Made by a program: the position numbers and the translations under genes. From assembly GCF_017591435.1 (NCBI RefSeq), contig NC_059294.1, positions 14,812,604 through 14,876,603 of the forward strand: a stretch of DNA of 64,000 nucleotides, written 5' to 3'. Shown here piece after piece: positions 34,805-48,542 of this stretch. The notes under the pieces were generated by a model, which was given only the letters and a program-made list of their open reading frames with translations, made no database searches and had not been told where the DNA came from. Position 1 is the first letter of the stretch. Each line of letters opens with the position of its first letter. The stretch comes from Portunus trituberculatus. Lineage: Eukaryota; Arthropoda; Malacostraca; Decapoda; Portunidae.

Positions 34805-35183
34805 TCTCTCTTCCATTTCTAAACCATCTTTCTTTCCCCCTCATCTTTTTTCCCTCATTCTTCCCTCTCCCCACCATTTCTTTCTTCCTTAAATGTCCGT
34901 AAACCATCTTCACTTATTTATGTATCCTTAACTTATTCTTAACTACTATTTCTAAGCTTACAGTCCTTTCATTTACTTTTCCCCAATTTTATCTTTCTCA
35001 TCTCTTCTCTTTTTCTTCTTAATCTTTCTGAATCCTTTCATAGACATCTTTCCCCTCACTTCCTTCGCTTCCTTTCTCCTTCCATTTGTTCGTAGGGAAA
35101 AGGAGAGGAGGAGAGGAACGCTTGGATGGACAGTGTGTGTAGATTTTCTTTATGGATCACCGGCGAAAGATATCTTGCATTGT

Positions 35184-35254
<71 letters not shown>

Positions 35255-35454
35255 GGACTGAAACATAAAATTAACAGGGAAAGAAAACAAGAAACACAAC
35301 TGGAAAAAGGGAAAATAAAACAGAGAACCATTCTTCGCTTTGAAAAGTGGAGTTCACGTCGTAAATGTTTCTCGTTGTCTGCGACTAAATTATCTCCTGG
35401 TAAAAATTCAGTTTCCTCCGGCCTGCGGGATCAGGGGGTCACCCGGCTGTAGCG

Positions 35455-36148
35455 CCCCGTGAATTTTCATTTAGGAGAACACTGGAAGAAACTATTGGGA
35501 AGGAAGGAAGGATGGAAGGATACGTGCGGAAAGACGAGGGGAAGGTAGGACAGAATTGGAAAAGTGAAGGAAATTTTTTTGAAATGAATTACAAGGATAA
35601 ATGGAAGAAACGAGAAGGGGAAGGAGGAGATGGAAATGGAGGAAAAAAATTGAAATAGATTGGAAGGATAAATGTGCGAAATGATAAAGAGAATGGAGGG
35701 AAGGAATGGAGAATGGGAGAAAGGCTCTGAAATAGATTTATAAGGAGATTCTTAGGAGAATGACAGAAAGAATAAGAAATGGAGAAAAAGCAGTTTGGAA
35801 TCGGAACTATAAATATAGAGTATACATAGGGAAAAGGAAGGAAAGAATGAAAAATGAAAAAAAGAACTTTGGAATATAACATACCAGGAGATAAGAAAGT
35901 GGAATTGAACCAAAAGAAAAGGATTGAAGAGAGGGAATGATTTTTGGATTTCAAATTGGAATAGAAATGGAATAAGAAAGAAATTGATAAAAAAAGGAGA
36001 AAAATATTCGTAAGATTTTCAAATTAGAGACCAGGAAAGAGGAGTGAAGGAGATGTAACAGAAGAAGAAAAACTATGAAGGGAAGAGGAAATATTAAGAG
36101 AATGATAAAATTTTTGAATATAGAGGAAAATATAGAGGAACAAATAGC

Positions 36149-36219
<71 letters not shown>

Positions 36220-36870
36220 GGAAATAGAAGAAAAAAATATCCATAGAAAAGCTTTTACAGGCAAAATAAAAGCCATGGAAAGAAATAGGTAAAAAAAAAA
36301 AATTGAAAGACGTTAACGAAATGGAAGAGGAGAGAGAAGGAAGACGAAGGAAAAATGATGATTAAGGGAAGGAAAGAAACGGGAAGTCTTAAAGGCGATG
36401 GAAGAAGGTACCACAGACGGGACGGGAAGAAAACAGCGGGAGGTGGAAGAAAAGCACAGGACGGAAGGAAGAGAGGAGAAGGATTTTAGGAGGAGTAGGA
36501 AGAGGAGGAGGTTGTGGTGGTGGAAAAGGAGGAGGAGAAGGAGAGGGAGGATTTGATGGTGTTAGTAGAGGAGGAGGAGGAGGAGGAGGAGGAGGAGGAG
36601 GAGGAGGAGGAGGAGGAGGTGGTGGTAGTGGAAAAGGAAAAGGGGAGGACATTGGGAAGAAGGAAGAGTAAAAGGAGGAGGTTGTATTAGTGGAAGAAAA
36701 GTTGGAAGAGCAGGAGGAGGAGGAGGAGGAGGAGGAGGAGGAGGAGGAGGAGGAGGAGGAGGAGGAGGAGGAGGAGGAGGAAGAAGAAGAAGAAGATGAA
36801 GAAGAAGAAGAAGAAGAAGAAGAAGAAGAAGAAGAAGAAGAAGAAGAAGAAGAAGAAGAAAATGATATAG
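35455..36870. repeat. Purine-rich strand domain with (GA)n, (GGA)n and (GAA)n
   Basis: Over about 1.4 kb the plus strand is overwhelmingly A and G. It includes (GA) at 36152-36217, (GGA) at 36560-36620 and 36713-36780, and (GAA) at 36780-36860. Long open frames here are only translations of these repeats (poly-Ser or poly-Glu). Confidence 0.85.
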
Positions 36871-38980
36871 GCTTCATCTACGATTACCCCTGCATGTCAA
36901 GAGTATTGAGAGAGTGGACTGTGGCTGATAGAGTCTGGAATGGTGTGAGGGTCTGGATGGGAGGCGGCTTGGTATAGCGGGTGGGCATGGGTGTGGATGC
37001 ATGAGCGGCACTGGTTGGGGTAACACTGGGGCTGGGCAGGCTCTCGTTCCACAGTTTACATGGAAATCGCATCGTTTGCATCCCGAAGCAGATCCCGGTG
37101 GCCGACACGGGAGTGAATCAGATGAAACTTTTATGCATGCATCTTTGTGCCTCAGTGAATGCATCCCCAGGCGTGTCGGTGTATGGGAGCTTCGGGTTTG
37201 CTGCTATTCTGTGCAGTATTACCGGTGCGTGTCCATAAAAGGGGAGAGGACTCACTCGGGGGCTGCATCTTTTTACTGCTTGCGTTGGGAAGGAAATGTG
37301 TTGTGCTGGTGGCAACATTGACGGTTTGCCGACTGTTTTTTTTTTTTTTTAGGGTTCTTTTGTTTTCCTGGCAGCCCTCACGGGGGAGTGGGCGTGTAAT
37401 TAGAGTTAGGGAGGCCAGCAGTCACGGCAGTGGATGTGTTTTCCTTAACACTGATCCAAAATGCATGTATACCGTGGCTGTGACAAGATACCACAAATGA
37501 ACACAAAAAATAAACAACAGCTGACCTATTGGCCATAAGAGGCTGTTTGCGATATTACCAACTATGCTGTTAATCAAGAGATTTAGGAAAGTAAAGGCTC
37601 GCTCTTTGCCCTTACCGATTCACCGTCAGTGTCATACCTTCAGTGTCTCTCTCTCACCAGCTCGCCCTTATTGCATCACCATCTCCCCCTCATACACAAC
37701 ACCCACATCTCCTCCCTCTCCAAATCCCCTCACTAGCTCTCCCTCACCCCTCACCCTTCTCTGCTTCAGGGGTGAGAGTTTGCTCTAAGCTGTAAAAATG
37801 TTGAAAGACTCCCGTGAGCCACACTGCGCCAATAAACGTTGCATTATTCATTGCATTACTGTGCTCATGACTCACGCGATGAATAAGTCAACAACAACAG
37901 TTTGTCGAGTACCAGAGTTCGACACAATACGATGCTTATTAAGGAATTCTCCGACCCTTTTACTCCTCTTCCTTCTCTTTTCCCCGTCACCATTTTCATT
38001 TCTCGAAAGAAGTAAAGTCTGTACTCCTCAGAAACCAGAATTTTCATCAAGTAAGGTCATTATTATTGCTGGAGAGGAACATGACCAGTAGCATGCACTT
38101 GGATGTGGACAAGTCACCTGGTCTCGTGGCTTCGTGTCCTGTCATAGTGAGGTCATAAAAGTGAAGTTTGTGTACTGCTAATGGTGACAGGAAAGTGAGC
38201 ATGAGTAGGTGATAAAACAATAATTATGGTATACTAGAGTAACGGGGAGACAACTTAGCACGGCAGAGGGACGGCAGAAGGTAGGTCAGACCGAGAAAAA
38301 AGAAGCTTGCATTGGAAACTTAAATAGTAAAGATTGCATTGGTGTCTGATGGTGGTGCATGGTCACTAAATTTGCCAAGGTGATGGTGATAACAATGATG
38401 ATTCAGTGATAGAGGGAATGATGACGAGGGATAAGGAAACGTTCATCTTCATCTACGGACACGCCCACGAGCACGCACACCGTTCATCTTCCCCTGAAAA
38501 AAAATCATGAGTCATTACAGGATTCCGGGTCTTGCTTTCGGTTGCAGCAAAAAAGTGACTCGTTTTTTGTGTGACGCGAAACATTATGGATTGAAGTGCG
38601 GCCCGGCGTGACGTGATGTGCGGCACTCGGCGGCTCCCAGGTACAATCACATTAATTAAGGTGTAAAAATGGGTTCCCTTAAACGAGAGGCGGGAGAGAG
38701 GCGGGGATGGGCGGGGTCAGACCAGGGCGGGGCGGGGTGGGGCGTGGTTGGTAACTGGGCAAAATGGTTCTCCGGATGCAATTAGTACACTCGGCACTGC
38801 GAACCGAAACGAATTTTTCTCCGTATTAGTAATGGACAGATGCACCTTTCAGTCTGGGTCTGTCTGTCTGTCTGTCTGTCCGTTTGTCTGTTTATCTGTC
38901 TCTAGTTTGTTTTGTCTGTGTATAATGTTATTATTTATACTTTCGTGGGTATGTATGTATGTAATATGTACTCGTATGTG

Positions 38981-38982
<2 letters not shown>

Positions 38983-39054
<72 letters not shown>

Positions 39055-39128
39055 CATCTGCCTTCTTATATTCCTCCTTTCCTTCTTTCTTTCCTTCCTT
39101 CCTTCCTTCCTTCCTTCCTTCCTTCCTT
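38983..39128. repeat. (CT)n then (CTTC)n arrays
   Basis: About 34 CT units, then about 11 CTTC units at 39084-39128. TCTG repeats occur at 38858-38880. Confidence 0.93.
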
Positions 39129-40007
39129 TCCTCCTAAATTCAGGCTGCCCTTTGTTCCGGCCGAGAAGGTCCCACCACCAGCCAGCCTCGGTCACAGATG
39201 AACTGCGGTGAGCAATGCTTCCCCCGTCCTCACCTTTTGTCCTCCACGACGCAGCTAAACTTTATTGTGGCCTGGGGTTGTTTTTTTCTCTTTTCCCTTC
39301 CGTCGCAAAGAGTTAGTGGCTTTTTCTCTGCTGGCTTTTTTTCTCCCTTACTTTTATTTTTATTTTTATTTATTCATTTATCTATTTTGTTGAAGGAGAA
39401 ATGTTGAGGACGTTGTGTTTCACGTTGCTTTTTTTTTCATATTGTGTTATTTATTTTCGTTTTTTTCTGTCTTTGTTTTTGTTATTTTTGTCGTGTCTCT
39501 CATTTTCGTCATTCCTCATTAGTTTTTGTTCTTACCCTTCCTCTTCGTCGCCCACCGCTACCTCATCCATCCACTGCAACACTTTCTTCTCCGCCTTTTA
39601 GTCTCTTCTCGTAATGACTAATTTAGCCGTGCCCTGTCTTAACTCGCAATCATTAATCTCTTTCCACTCCTTTTCAACACATTTTTTTTTTTTTTGCTGT
39701 TTCCCACACCACCTTACCTTGAACTCCATCAGACAGGGCCTCGCATTGTCCACTCCTCAAACTTCGCTAGTCACAATCATAGGAATAACCTGAGCGGCCC
39801 TACAAACTCTTCATTTCTTTCTGTATGTTCCACAGGAGACTCGATCTTAAGCCGTCTTTGTGGGTTTTAGTTATTCCTCTCACGGCACGTCCTTCTTTTC
39901 TTTTTCTTTCCGAGCGCTGCCTTGAGGAGCCGCCCCAGTGTGTCCAGCAGGTTTCCCTTGTTGCTGCGACGCCTCCAGGGAGTGTCTGTGAGCCATTTAA
40001 TTCATTG

Positions 40008-40076
<69 letters not shown>

Positions 40077-40881
40077 ATGTATATATTCGTGTCGCACTGT
40101 TTCTTTCCATGTTCACGCATCTTTTCCGCTCCTTCTCTTTTTCCTCCTCGTTTTTTTTATTATTTTTTCTTCGTATAGTCTTGTTTGCGCCAACGTTGCT
40201 TTCGTGTAACCCTGTTTTAAGTCAATTTTCTTTCTCCAAATTCTTTCTTCTCTTTTATCCGCGTATCCATTGTTTGCACCTCCTCCTCCTCCATCTCCTC
40301 CTCTTCTTTTTCCTCCTCCTCCTCCTCTTCCTTCTCCTCCTCTTCCTCCTCGTCCTCCTCCAACCTTAGTTTCTTTGCTAAATTTCCTTTTTCCTTGCAA
40401 TTTTTCCAATCTTCACTCTTCCCTTACGCTTCTGCCTCGTGCCTTCTGCTGCTGCTCTCCCCTTTCCCTTCTTCTTGTTCTTTTCACTCGCCCCGGAGAT
40501 TTCTGAATGCGTCCAGAGATGCATACAGGAAGGGACACACGCTTTGCTCCATGTCTTGTAATTATGTGACGCAGTCCGCCTCATGCGTGCTGAAAAGGAG
40601 ACAGATGGGGCCATTATCTCCAGAAAGGAAGGAGAATATACTGGGACGCTTTTTTTGTGTGTAGGGAAGGATGGAGGAACAGCAGCAGTGTGATGGAGAA
40701 ACAGCAGGGGGTCGAGGCAGCAATAGCGATGATGGGAGGGAGTGATAAGGATGATGGAGGGCGCAACGCAGGTGATGTTTGAGAAACGATGAGGTTATAG
40801 GAAGTGAAGTAGAAGGTGCTGGAGTTATAGAAAGGTGTTCAGAGGATATCAAATAGTGGTAGGGTGACGAGAAGCTTGTTG

Positions 40882-41095
40882 TTAACCCCTTGAGTACCGT
40901 GACGCGTTTCCATATTCATTCTGGTGACTATTTGGTGATTTTATACAGCTTTAGAATATTATGTGGGGGACGAAAATAGTGAAGACTGTGGCCATTAATC
41001 TTCTGAGCTCCATAGAACCTTCCTAATGTCAATAAAATGGTCTAATCGTACAAAAATCTCGAAGAAAAAATGTCTCTCAGTATTGAAGAGGTTAA
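40882..41095 (+). mobile_element. TTAA-flanked MITE, copy C
   Basis: A clean copy: TTAA at 40882-40885 and 41092-41095 bound a 206-bp element with ends CCCCTTGAGTACCGTGACGC and TCAGTATTGAAGAGG. The inner sequence shares the blocks of the other copies, including TTATACAGCTTTAGAA and ATGGTCTAATCGTAC. Confidence 0.88.
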
Positions 41096-41329
41096 GGGGT
41101 GGTGATGTCGGGAAGCGAGGGTGTGTTGGGTGAATGGAGTAGCGGGATGTGCAGCTTCTGTATACATTTTTTTTCCCATTGTTTGCGTTGCCGTGCGCTG
41201 AGCCCTTCGTCAGGTTGTTGAACTTTAGGATTAGCGCGGAGTTTTAGACGGGGTAGGAGACTGGTGTTCGACGGTAAGGAAAGAGGAGGAGGAGGAGGAG
41301 GAGGAGGAGGAGGAGGAAGTAGAATAATG

Positions 41330-41377
<48 letters not shown>

Positions 41378-43097
41378 GGAAGAAAATGAAGAAGGAGAAG
41401 AAGAAAAGAAACGATATGTAAAAAATAAAAGTTAGGGGATTAAAAGAAAATCTAAGAAGAAAAAGATACGACAATCAGTACACGACCGAGAAAAGAAAGA
41501 GGATGTCTGGGAAAGCAAGAAATGTAGATGGAGGAAACTGATACGAAGAATGAAAGGTGAAAGTAAAGGAAGAAACTATAGTGCACAGAAAGATGACTTC
41601 GTGGAGAGAAGGAACAAAAGTCGAGGTGGTGACGGCAACGGCTGGGAAGAGGAGGAGGAGGAGGAAAAGGAGGAGGAGGAGGAGGTGCACAGGGAAGAGT
41701 TGAAAGAGCACGAAGAAAGACGGATATGAAATTTGACTCTTGATACGGACAACTAGATTCAAGTTGTCTAAAGTTTCCTGACATGATCAGATCCTGACAG
41801 GGAGGTGAAGGGGGGCTCATCCGCTTCTCCTCGTCCTATCAGCCACACTATTACCAGCTCTTACCTTAATTTCATGAAGTAGTGTATAAATGTCGAGCAT
41901 CGCCTTTGTTCCTCACAAATTCACTCTTAATCTTATCCACTGAATTGTCGATGTCGCTGTGTGAATCTAACAAGAGAACGAAGAAGATTGGAAGCGTTCT
42001 CTTTGTCGTTCCAATATGCCTCACTTCTCGCGTCATGTTCAATGAAACTCGGGAATCATTGATGTTTATTCGACCTGCGAGCTTCCAGTGCAAAGGTGTT
42101 TTATTCTGCTTGAAGGCTTGAGGAAATGTGTGCATTGGTTGCTGTTAATTGAAGAGGAGATCAGGGAGAAGCACAAGACTTAATAAACCTTCCAACAATA
42201 ATATCTTGCCACACCAAATACATTGTGGAAATGAACAATGCACAGGAACCTAAACGTTTATAAATAAATGAATTGATGATATAAGGAATACCTTTACTCA
42301 TAACTTGTTCAAACATCATGTGAATTATCAGTTTATAACAGAGATTCCTTGCGCCATGCACCTAACTGTTTGGTATAAGGCAACGAGAATAAGATCAATT
42401 TAATATAGTTCTTTACCCTTGAAAATCGCCTACAAATTCCCTGCCAACACATCCAGACAAAAGCTGGCGAGGCTGAATTCACTGCGTGGAGAAATTATAC
42501 ATAAATTACACATAGATTATTGTAAGCAAACCGTGCATCGTTACGCGAGGTTGACTTGATGCAGCCCACACAAATGCTTCTCCCAGGCGGCAAGTAGGAA
42601 GCAGCCGCCAAGTTTGACTGAGAGAAGGAGGGCGCGGCGTACAGCTCTCCCCGTCACGGCCCGTCACGAGTCCTGACGCGGCGGAACACAAAGAGACATG
42701 CTGCCAGTCATCACAGGCACGGCAAGGACGTTTTTCGCCCCCTTATCTTCTTCTTGTTATTGTTGTTGTTGTTGTGGTAGTGATGGTAGCTTTTTTATTC
42801 TATTTTACATTTAATATTTTGAAATATCTTAATATCTGAATATTTCTTGAAATATTTCTTATGTCCTCCAAAATTCGACGGAAAAACAAAGATAAAGTAA
42901 ATATTAGGTAACACGCGCATCCCATCCTCCAATCCTGTGCCTTTCTTGTGACGTTAATAAACTCGTAAGACGTATTGAATTTGTTTTGATATTGTACTTA
43001 ATAGAAATTTGTTTATCCTGTTGTTGATACCTTTTATTGTTGTATTGAATACTGCTGCTCCACAATCCTGTAAACGTTGTTGTGCTGTGTTTCATTT

Positions 43098-43270
43098 CAG
43101 GCGAGCAAGGCCAGAATGCTGACATTTCTGAATATCATGCAGGCAGGTCAATAAATCTAAAGTTTAATAATAAATGGTATGAAATCCCAAGTGGAAGCTG
43201 CTGGAACTCAACCAATAAAGAAAGTGAACACAGCCTTGGCCGCTGTTTGCTAGATTTGCATTGCCAATAA
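43098..43270 (+). other. Candidate terminal exon of an unrecognised gene
   Basis: The strong acceptor GTTTCATTTCAG leads into a 57-codon frame: EQGQNADISEYHAGRSINL, KFNNKWYEIPSGSCWNSTNK and SEHSLGRCLLDLHCQ, then TAA. Entry in phase 1 suits the donor at 26040. The composition is protein-like, with three cysteines, but no domain is recognised. Confidence 0.28.
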
Positions 43271-43799
43271 TAGCATGTCCTTTCTAATTTATAGTAATAA
43301 TATTCGCAAATTACCACGCCGATGTTAGCAGAATATCATAGCCCACATTATTCTTTTTTTTTGACTCCAGGGTAAAAAGTGCAATGACAGCGTTTATTGG
43401 TTATGGCAGGCATTGTTGAATTGTATCAATCAACATTCAGCACTCAGCCACACCTTTCTTCACCAAAACATCAAAAAATGTACGTAAATCCCACTCCAGT
43501 AATAAGAAACATGACCCAATTCACCTTTTCATCCTTACTGCCCATATTCACCACAGACCTTTACACCCTCAAACATTCCTGAAGTTAAAGCTATTCTGTC
43601 ATTCCTACAGTAAGTAAAAATTTCTGCACGATTCTGGGCTCTTTCCCTCTCTTCTTCTTCCTCCTCCTCCTCCTCCTCCTCCTCCTCCTCCTCCTCCTCC
43701 TCCTCTGATCTTACTGTATAATAGGGGATGAATTCTGTATCCTTTGACCTTAATCCTCGTAAATCTGAGGGTATTTGTGCATCATCTCCGTTTGCTGGT

Positions 43800-43800
<1 letters not shown>

Positions 43801-43876
<76 letters not shown>

Positions 43877-44113
43877 AAATATATCACAATAAACAGTAGG
43901 GCGACCTGATTTGTATGATGACAGATAAGACTGGGCGCCCCCTAGGCCTACTGCTTATGGGATTTCACCGATAACTCAGTCGTATAGAGGCAGCCATATT
44001 TATTGGGGCGCAGGGACGGGAAGGGAAGGAAGCAGAGAGCAGAAGGGGCGGGAAGGCGAGGGTTTTATGGAGGAACGTACAGGAATAAGGGATGTATGTG
44101 TCTGTAGTAATCG

Positions 44114-44165
<52 letters not shown>

Positions 44166-44230
44166 CTTATTTTTCTAAGTATTTGTGAATCCAGTTTACT
44201 AAATACGTAAAAAAATGCATCATGCTTCAG

Positions 44231-44315
<85 letters not shown>
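43801..44315. repeat. Cluster of (GA)n, (GA)n and (CT)n arrays
   Basis: (GA) at 43801-43873 and 44117-44163, then (CT) at 44235-44315. The last two are only about 70 bp apart and can pair. Confidence 0.93.
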
Positions 44316-44318
<3 letters not shown>

Positions 44319-45241
44319 CCTCCTCCCTCCCGCATTCCCTCCATCCCTCCGTCCTCTCCCAAGGCCACGTAATAGAAAGAAAATGAGATGCTGTAGTGTA
44401 AAAAAGAAACATCTCTACATTTTTTATGACTTTGCCGCGGGAAATCTGTGGAAAATTTTAGTGGAATGTTAAAAAGACTGCGTAGGAGAGATAAGACACA
44501 CAAAACACACAAAAACATGTCTTTTTTCTTTTTCTTTTTCTCACGTGAAGGTTTCTATGCAAGGACAGGAGACAAACGCTCTTTAGTTACGAAGCTTTCT
44601 AAAGGTTCACGGTGTTCCTACTCAGTGGTTGCCTTCACTAGAAATCGCAAGGAGTGAGAAGAGCTACTTATATTAAAGAGGGTATTTTTTGGACAGTGGA
44701 AGGGTGAAAATACTAGGGTGGAATTTTTGTTCAACATGGTGTTCTTACGATTCTCACTCCGTCAAAGTTATTATTGCTATTTTAGACAACCAGCCAGCGG
44801 ATAATGGAAAAGCAAGGAACGACTATTATTTCCAACACCACATGGCAGTCTCATGAACACGAAGGTACAAAACAATGGGATTAGGCATACACAAGCCAGT
44901 GTAGTCAGTAAATGTAATTGTGACTTAAGACAATTAGTTTAAAGACGAAAAAAATTATGTTGCAGCTGAAATTTTTGCGCTCTTTGTGGTCTTTGTTTTA
45001 AATTTTTGGAAAGCTCAGGAAAAAAACCCTGCTGAGTTGCTGGTTCCATTTAACAGGTGAAAGGCTTCAGACTATACAAACCACCCCGTCAATAACATGA
45101 TACTAACTAGTACACTGCGATCATATCTTATTCTTATCCTTACTTTTTACACCAATTTTACGCCTTCGTTCGTACCAATGACGGTAATGACATTGTACTC
45201 AGTTCCTGCAGTAACTCCCTTCTCCCTGCAACTCTCCCCCT

Positions 45242-45244
<3 letters not shown>

Positions 45245-45309
<65 letters not shown>

Positions 45310-45640
45310 TGACAGTAGGAGGGGATGGGGTGGGGGAGCAGTGAAGGGTCGGGCAAGAGGTGCAGGATCTGGGGACATTGAACAAGGTAATTACACTAAG
45401 GACGCGGCATTTCCTTCTCGTGTGGTAGCGTCCTCGTCGTGGTTAGGTAGGAAGTGCGGAGGGGCGGCGGCGACACAAAAAGTGGTCATTTGATGGTGTA
45501 GTTCTGTCTGTAACTTCGTTGTTTTTTTTTTTGTTTCGAGTTATTTTGTGTTGCTGACGGATTGGAGTGAGTGAGTGAGTGCAATTACTCGTCTGTGGGG
45601 AGGGAAAGAAATTGTTCAGATATAAATCACCACCACCACC

Positions 45641-45703
<63 letters not shown>

Positions 45704-46042
45704 ATCACCATTACCAGCGTTATGTTAAAGTGCCATCTCCTTTCCCTTTTCTCCTTCATCTACTCTTATTCTCCTCCTCCTCCTCCTCCTCCTCCTCCTT
45801 CTCACTTTCGCATTCACAAGGCCGCATTTCGCCTCTTTCTCTGACATGGCCGCAAATTAAAATGCTCCGTAGTTCCTCTCCTTTCCCCTTGCTCCTCTCC
45901 CTCTCACCCCTCACTCCCATTCCTTCCATTCTTTCTGGTTCCTCCCTTTGTTCCTTTTCGCTCTTCCCATCTCTTTCTCACTGGTATGGACCCCCTGCTG
46001 ACTTTCCTGCCTCACCCTCCCTCTCTTTTCTGCTTCTCTCTC

Positions 46043-46113
<71 letters not shown>
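45245..46113. repeat. (GA)n, (GA)n, (CCT)n and (CT)n arrays
   Basis: (GA) at 45245-45308 and 45642-45700, (CCT) at 45773-45800 and (CT) at 46040-46113. Confidence 0.93.
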
Positions 46114-46116
<3 letters not shown>

Positions 46117-47059
46117 CATTTTTACCATTTTCGTTCAATCTTTTGCGGTTCAGATTTTATTTTTTGGGATTCCTTTACTGTTTCTCATTCTACTTCTACT
46201 TTATTTTTCATTTATGTATTTTTAAAGAAATTTCCTGCACAACTCCTGTATTCTTCGCTGTATTTTTTTTCCTAATGCATAAACAGGTTTCTTCTTTTCT
46301 TGGTCTTTCTTTTTTTTCTTCTGTTCTGTGTTCGGGGTTTTATTTTTTGTGTAACAGCTTCTATTTAAACTTTGTCTTGGGATTTTTTTATCTTTCACAA
46401 TTATTTATTTATTTTCTTTAAATCATCTTGTAGTTGTTTTTTTTTTTGCATCATTACATTTCATTTTATTCACGCTGTTTTTAGTTTATTTTCTTAGTGT
46501 ATTCTCCTTTTTTTTGTTTGTTATAATCTTTTCTTGAACTTTTATCTGATTTTTCAGTTTACTATTTCTTCTTCTCTTTTCTATCATATCTTATTATTTT
46601 ATTGTATTTTTTTTTATCTGGGACTTGATAGAAACATCCATTGAAACCCTCCCTTATTTCTTTTCTCTTTTAACCAACATTTTCCTGTTCCTCGTCTTCC
46701 TTGTCATCTCAGCCTTCCACCTACGTACATTTGAGGCATAGAAAACATGATTGCGGCTGTAGTGACCTGACCTAGTTGAAGTGATTGACCTGGCCTGAGA
46801 AATCAACCCAGATGATGGCGTCCAATGAAAAGGTTTCGATTCCCCTCATGTGGAGCTTATTGAAAATGGTCGGCTTGTTACAGAATGCTGGGACTCCTGA
46901 ATGATTGCTGCCGATAGTAAAGGAGGGAGGAGCAAGGGTGGTCAGGAGGGAGAGATATATGTAGGAGGTCGGAGGAGGAGGAGGAGGAGGAAGGCGTTGT
47001 GGTATTATTGGAAGTAGTAATAACAGTAACAGCAACGACAGTAGTAGCATTCATATTGA

Positions 47060-47061
<2 letters not shown>

Positions 47062-47126
<65 letters not shown>

Positions 47127-47130
47127 ACTG

Positions 47131-47167
<37 letters not shown>

Positions 47168-47491
47168 GCCTCGTTTTCCACTACAACAGTTATTGATACT
47201 GATACTAATATAGAAGAACTGTACCATCGGCAACAAAACAATGAAAAGGACAGAAAAAAGAAAGGGAGACAGAAGAAGAAGAAGAAGAAGAAGAAGAAGA
47301 AGAAGAAGAAGAAGAAGAAGAAGAAGAAGAAGAAGAAGAAGGAAAAAAAAAAGATGAGGATGAAGAAGAGCAACAACAACAACAACGACAACAACATCAA
47401 ACGACAACATCAAACATCAACATCAACTAGCAACCACCACCACCACCACCACCACAACAACAACAACAACAGGAGCAGCAGCAGCAATAAT

Positions 47492-47529
<38 letters not shown>

Positions 47530-47569
47530 CTACTACTACTACTACAACAGCAACAATAACAACAACAAT

Positions 47570-47620
<51 letters not shown>

Positions 47621-47630
47621 AACGACATCC
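47062..47630. repeat. Triplet-repeat cluster: (CTG)n, (CTA)n, (GAA)n, (CCA)n, (CAA)n
   Basis: In order: about 22 CTG units (47063-47127), CTA units (47128-47167), about 22 GAA units (47274-47341), CCA (47434-47454), mixed CAA/CAG/AAT, CTA (47528-47545) and CAA to 47620. Frames across it give poly-Asn, poly-Val or poly-Leu and are not real proteins. Confidence 0.93.
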
Positions 47631-48477
47631 ACCAAAATAACCGTAATGATGTGACCAATTTTCGTGAATCAGGATCAAGACTCTCTCCCCTTTTATGGCT
47701 TTTGGCAATGTGGCGGTGAAGGAGGCGAGAACTTTTCCGACGGAGCGAGGGAGAGAGAGAGAGAGAGGAGGCAGGGAGGGAGAATATTATACTGGCTGGC
47801 TGGCTGGTTGGTTGGCTGGCTGGCTGGCTGGCTGGCTGGCGGCGAAGGGGTCTTTCTGTCTGTCTGTTTGGGGCTGCTGGCACGGATGGGAGTGAAAAAA
47901 AAGGAGGGAAACAAAAGGAAAAGTGGAAGAATTTGTTGGTTCTCTTTGCTATTTTCATATTTTTTTTCATTTATAAATTGACTCCTTTTGTGTTTTTATT
48001 TTTGCTTAGTTTTATTTGAATCGATGTGTTTTATTTATTTATTTATTATTATTATTGTTATTTTTTCGTTGTCTGTCTTTGTGGAATCATAAAGTGTAAT
48101 CCTTTTATTTTTTTTCTAATTTCTTAATCGATGTGTGTCTGCCTTTGTGTCTGCCTTTGTATCTGCCTTTCTGTGTCTGTTTCTTTTCGGCAGTTTTTTT
48201 TCATATCTGTCTCTTTCTAAGTAGCTCCATAAGTAGATTATCTTTTTTTTTTTTTTTTTTTACTCAATGTGTCTTCCTCTGTGTCTGCATTTTTGTCTGT
48301 TTCTACGTCTCTTTGTACATCTACCTCTGTCTTTCGTCCCTCCGTCTTATTGTTCGTGTCTCTAAACTCACTATCGAAGAAAATGGTTCTGTGCAATTTG
48401 CTGGGAATGACGTTCGAAAAACTGTGCCTATGAAGAAATATAAACAATAATATTAGTAAAAACGATAATGGTAGTGA

Positions 48478-48479
<2 letters not shown>

Positions 48480-48525
<46 letters not shown>
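48480..48525. repeat. (TA)n next to a SINE tail
   Basis: About 23 TA units abut the poly-T run that is the SINE poly(A) tail on the other strand. Confidence 0.93.

Positions 48526-48542
<17 letters not shown>

Larger units (their letters stand above)
41096..48525. other. Gene-free stretch with one candidate exon
   Basis: No recognisable gene. It contains (GGA)n and (AAT)n at 41284-41378, (CCT)n at 43658-43705, and (GA)n at 43801-43873. (GA)n and (CT)n follow at 44117-44315, (GA)n at 45245-45308 and 45642-45700, and (CT)n at 46040-46113. A T-rich domain occupies 46140-46680 and the triplet cluster 47062-47630; (GGCT)n lies at 47790-47841. The exon-like segment at 43098 is listed separately. 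Confidence 0.65.

Noticed and set aside
36389..36877. 162-residue poly-Ser/Pro frame and its poly-Glu counterpart
   Set aside because: Pure translation of GGA/GAA arrays; no splice sites or non-repetitive coding context.
41872..42135. 87-residue minus-strand frame with mixed composition
   Set aside because: No splice partners or recognisable domain; the opposite strand is open over the same stretch, so it is probably chance.
47354..47719. Asn-rich 121-residue frame resembling a prion-like domain
   Set aside because: Translation of CAA and AAT triplet arrays flanked by other repeats; no gene context.
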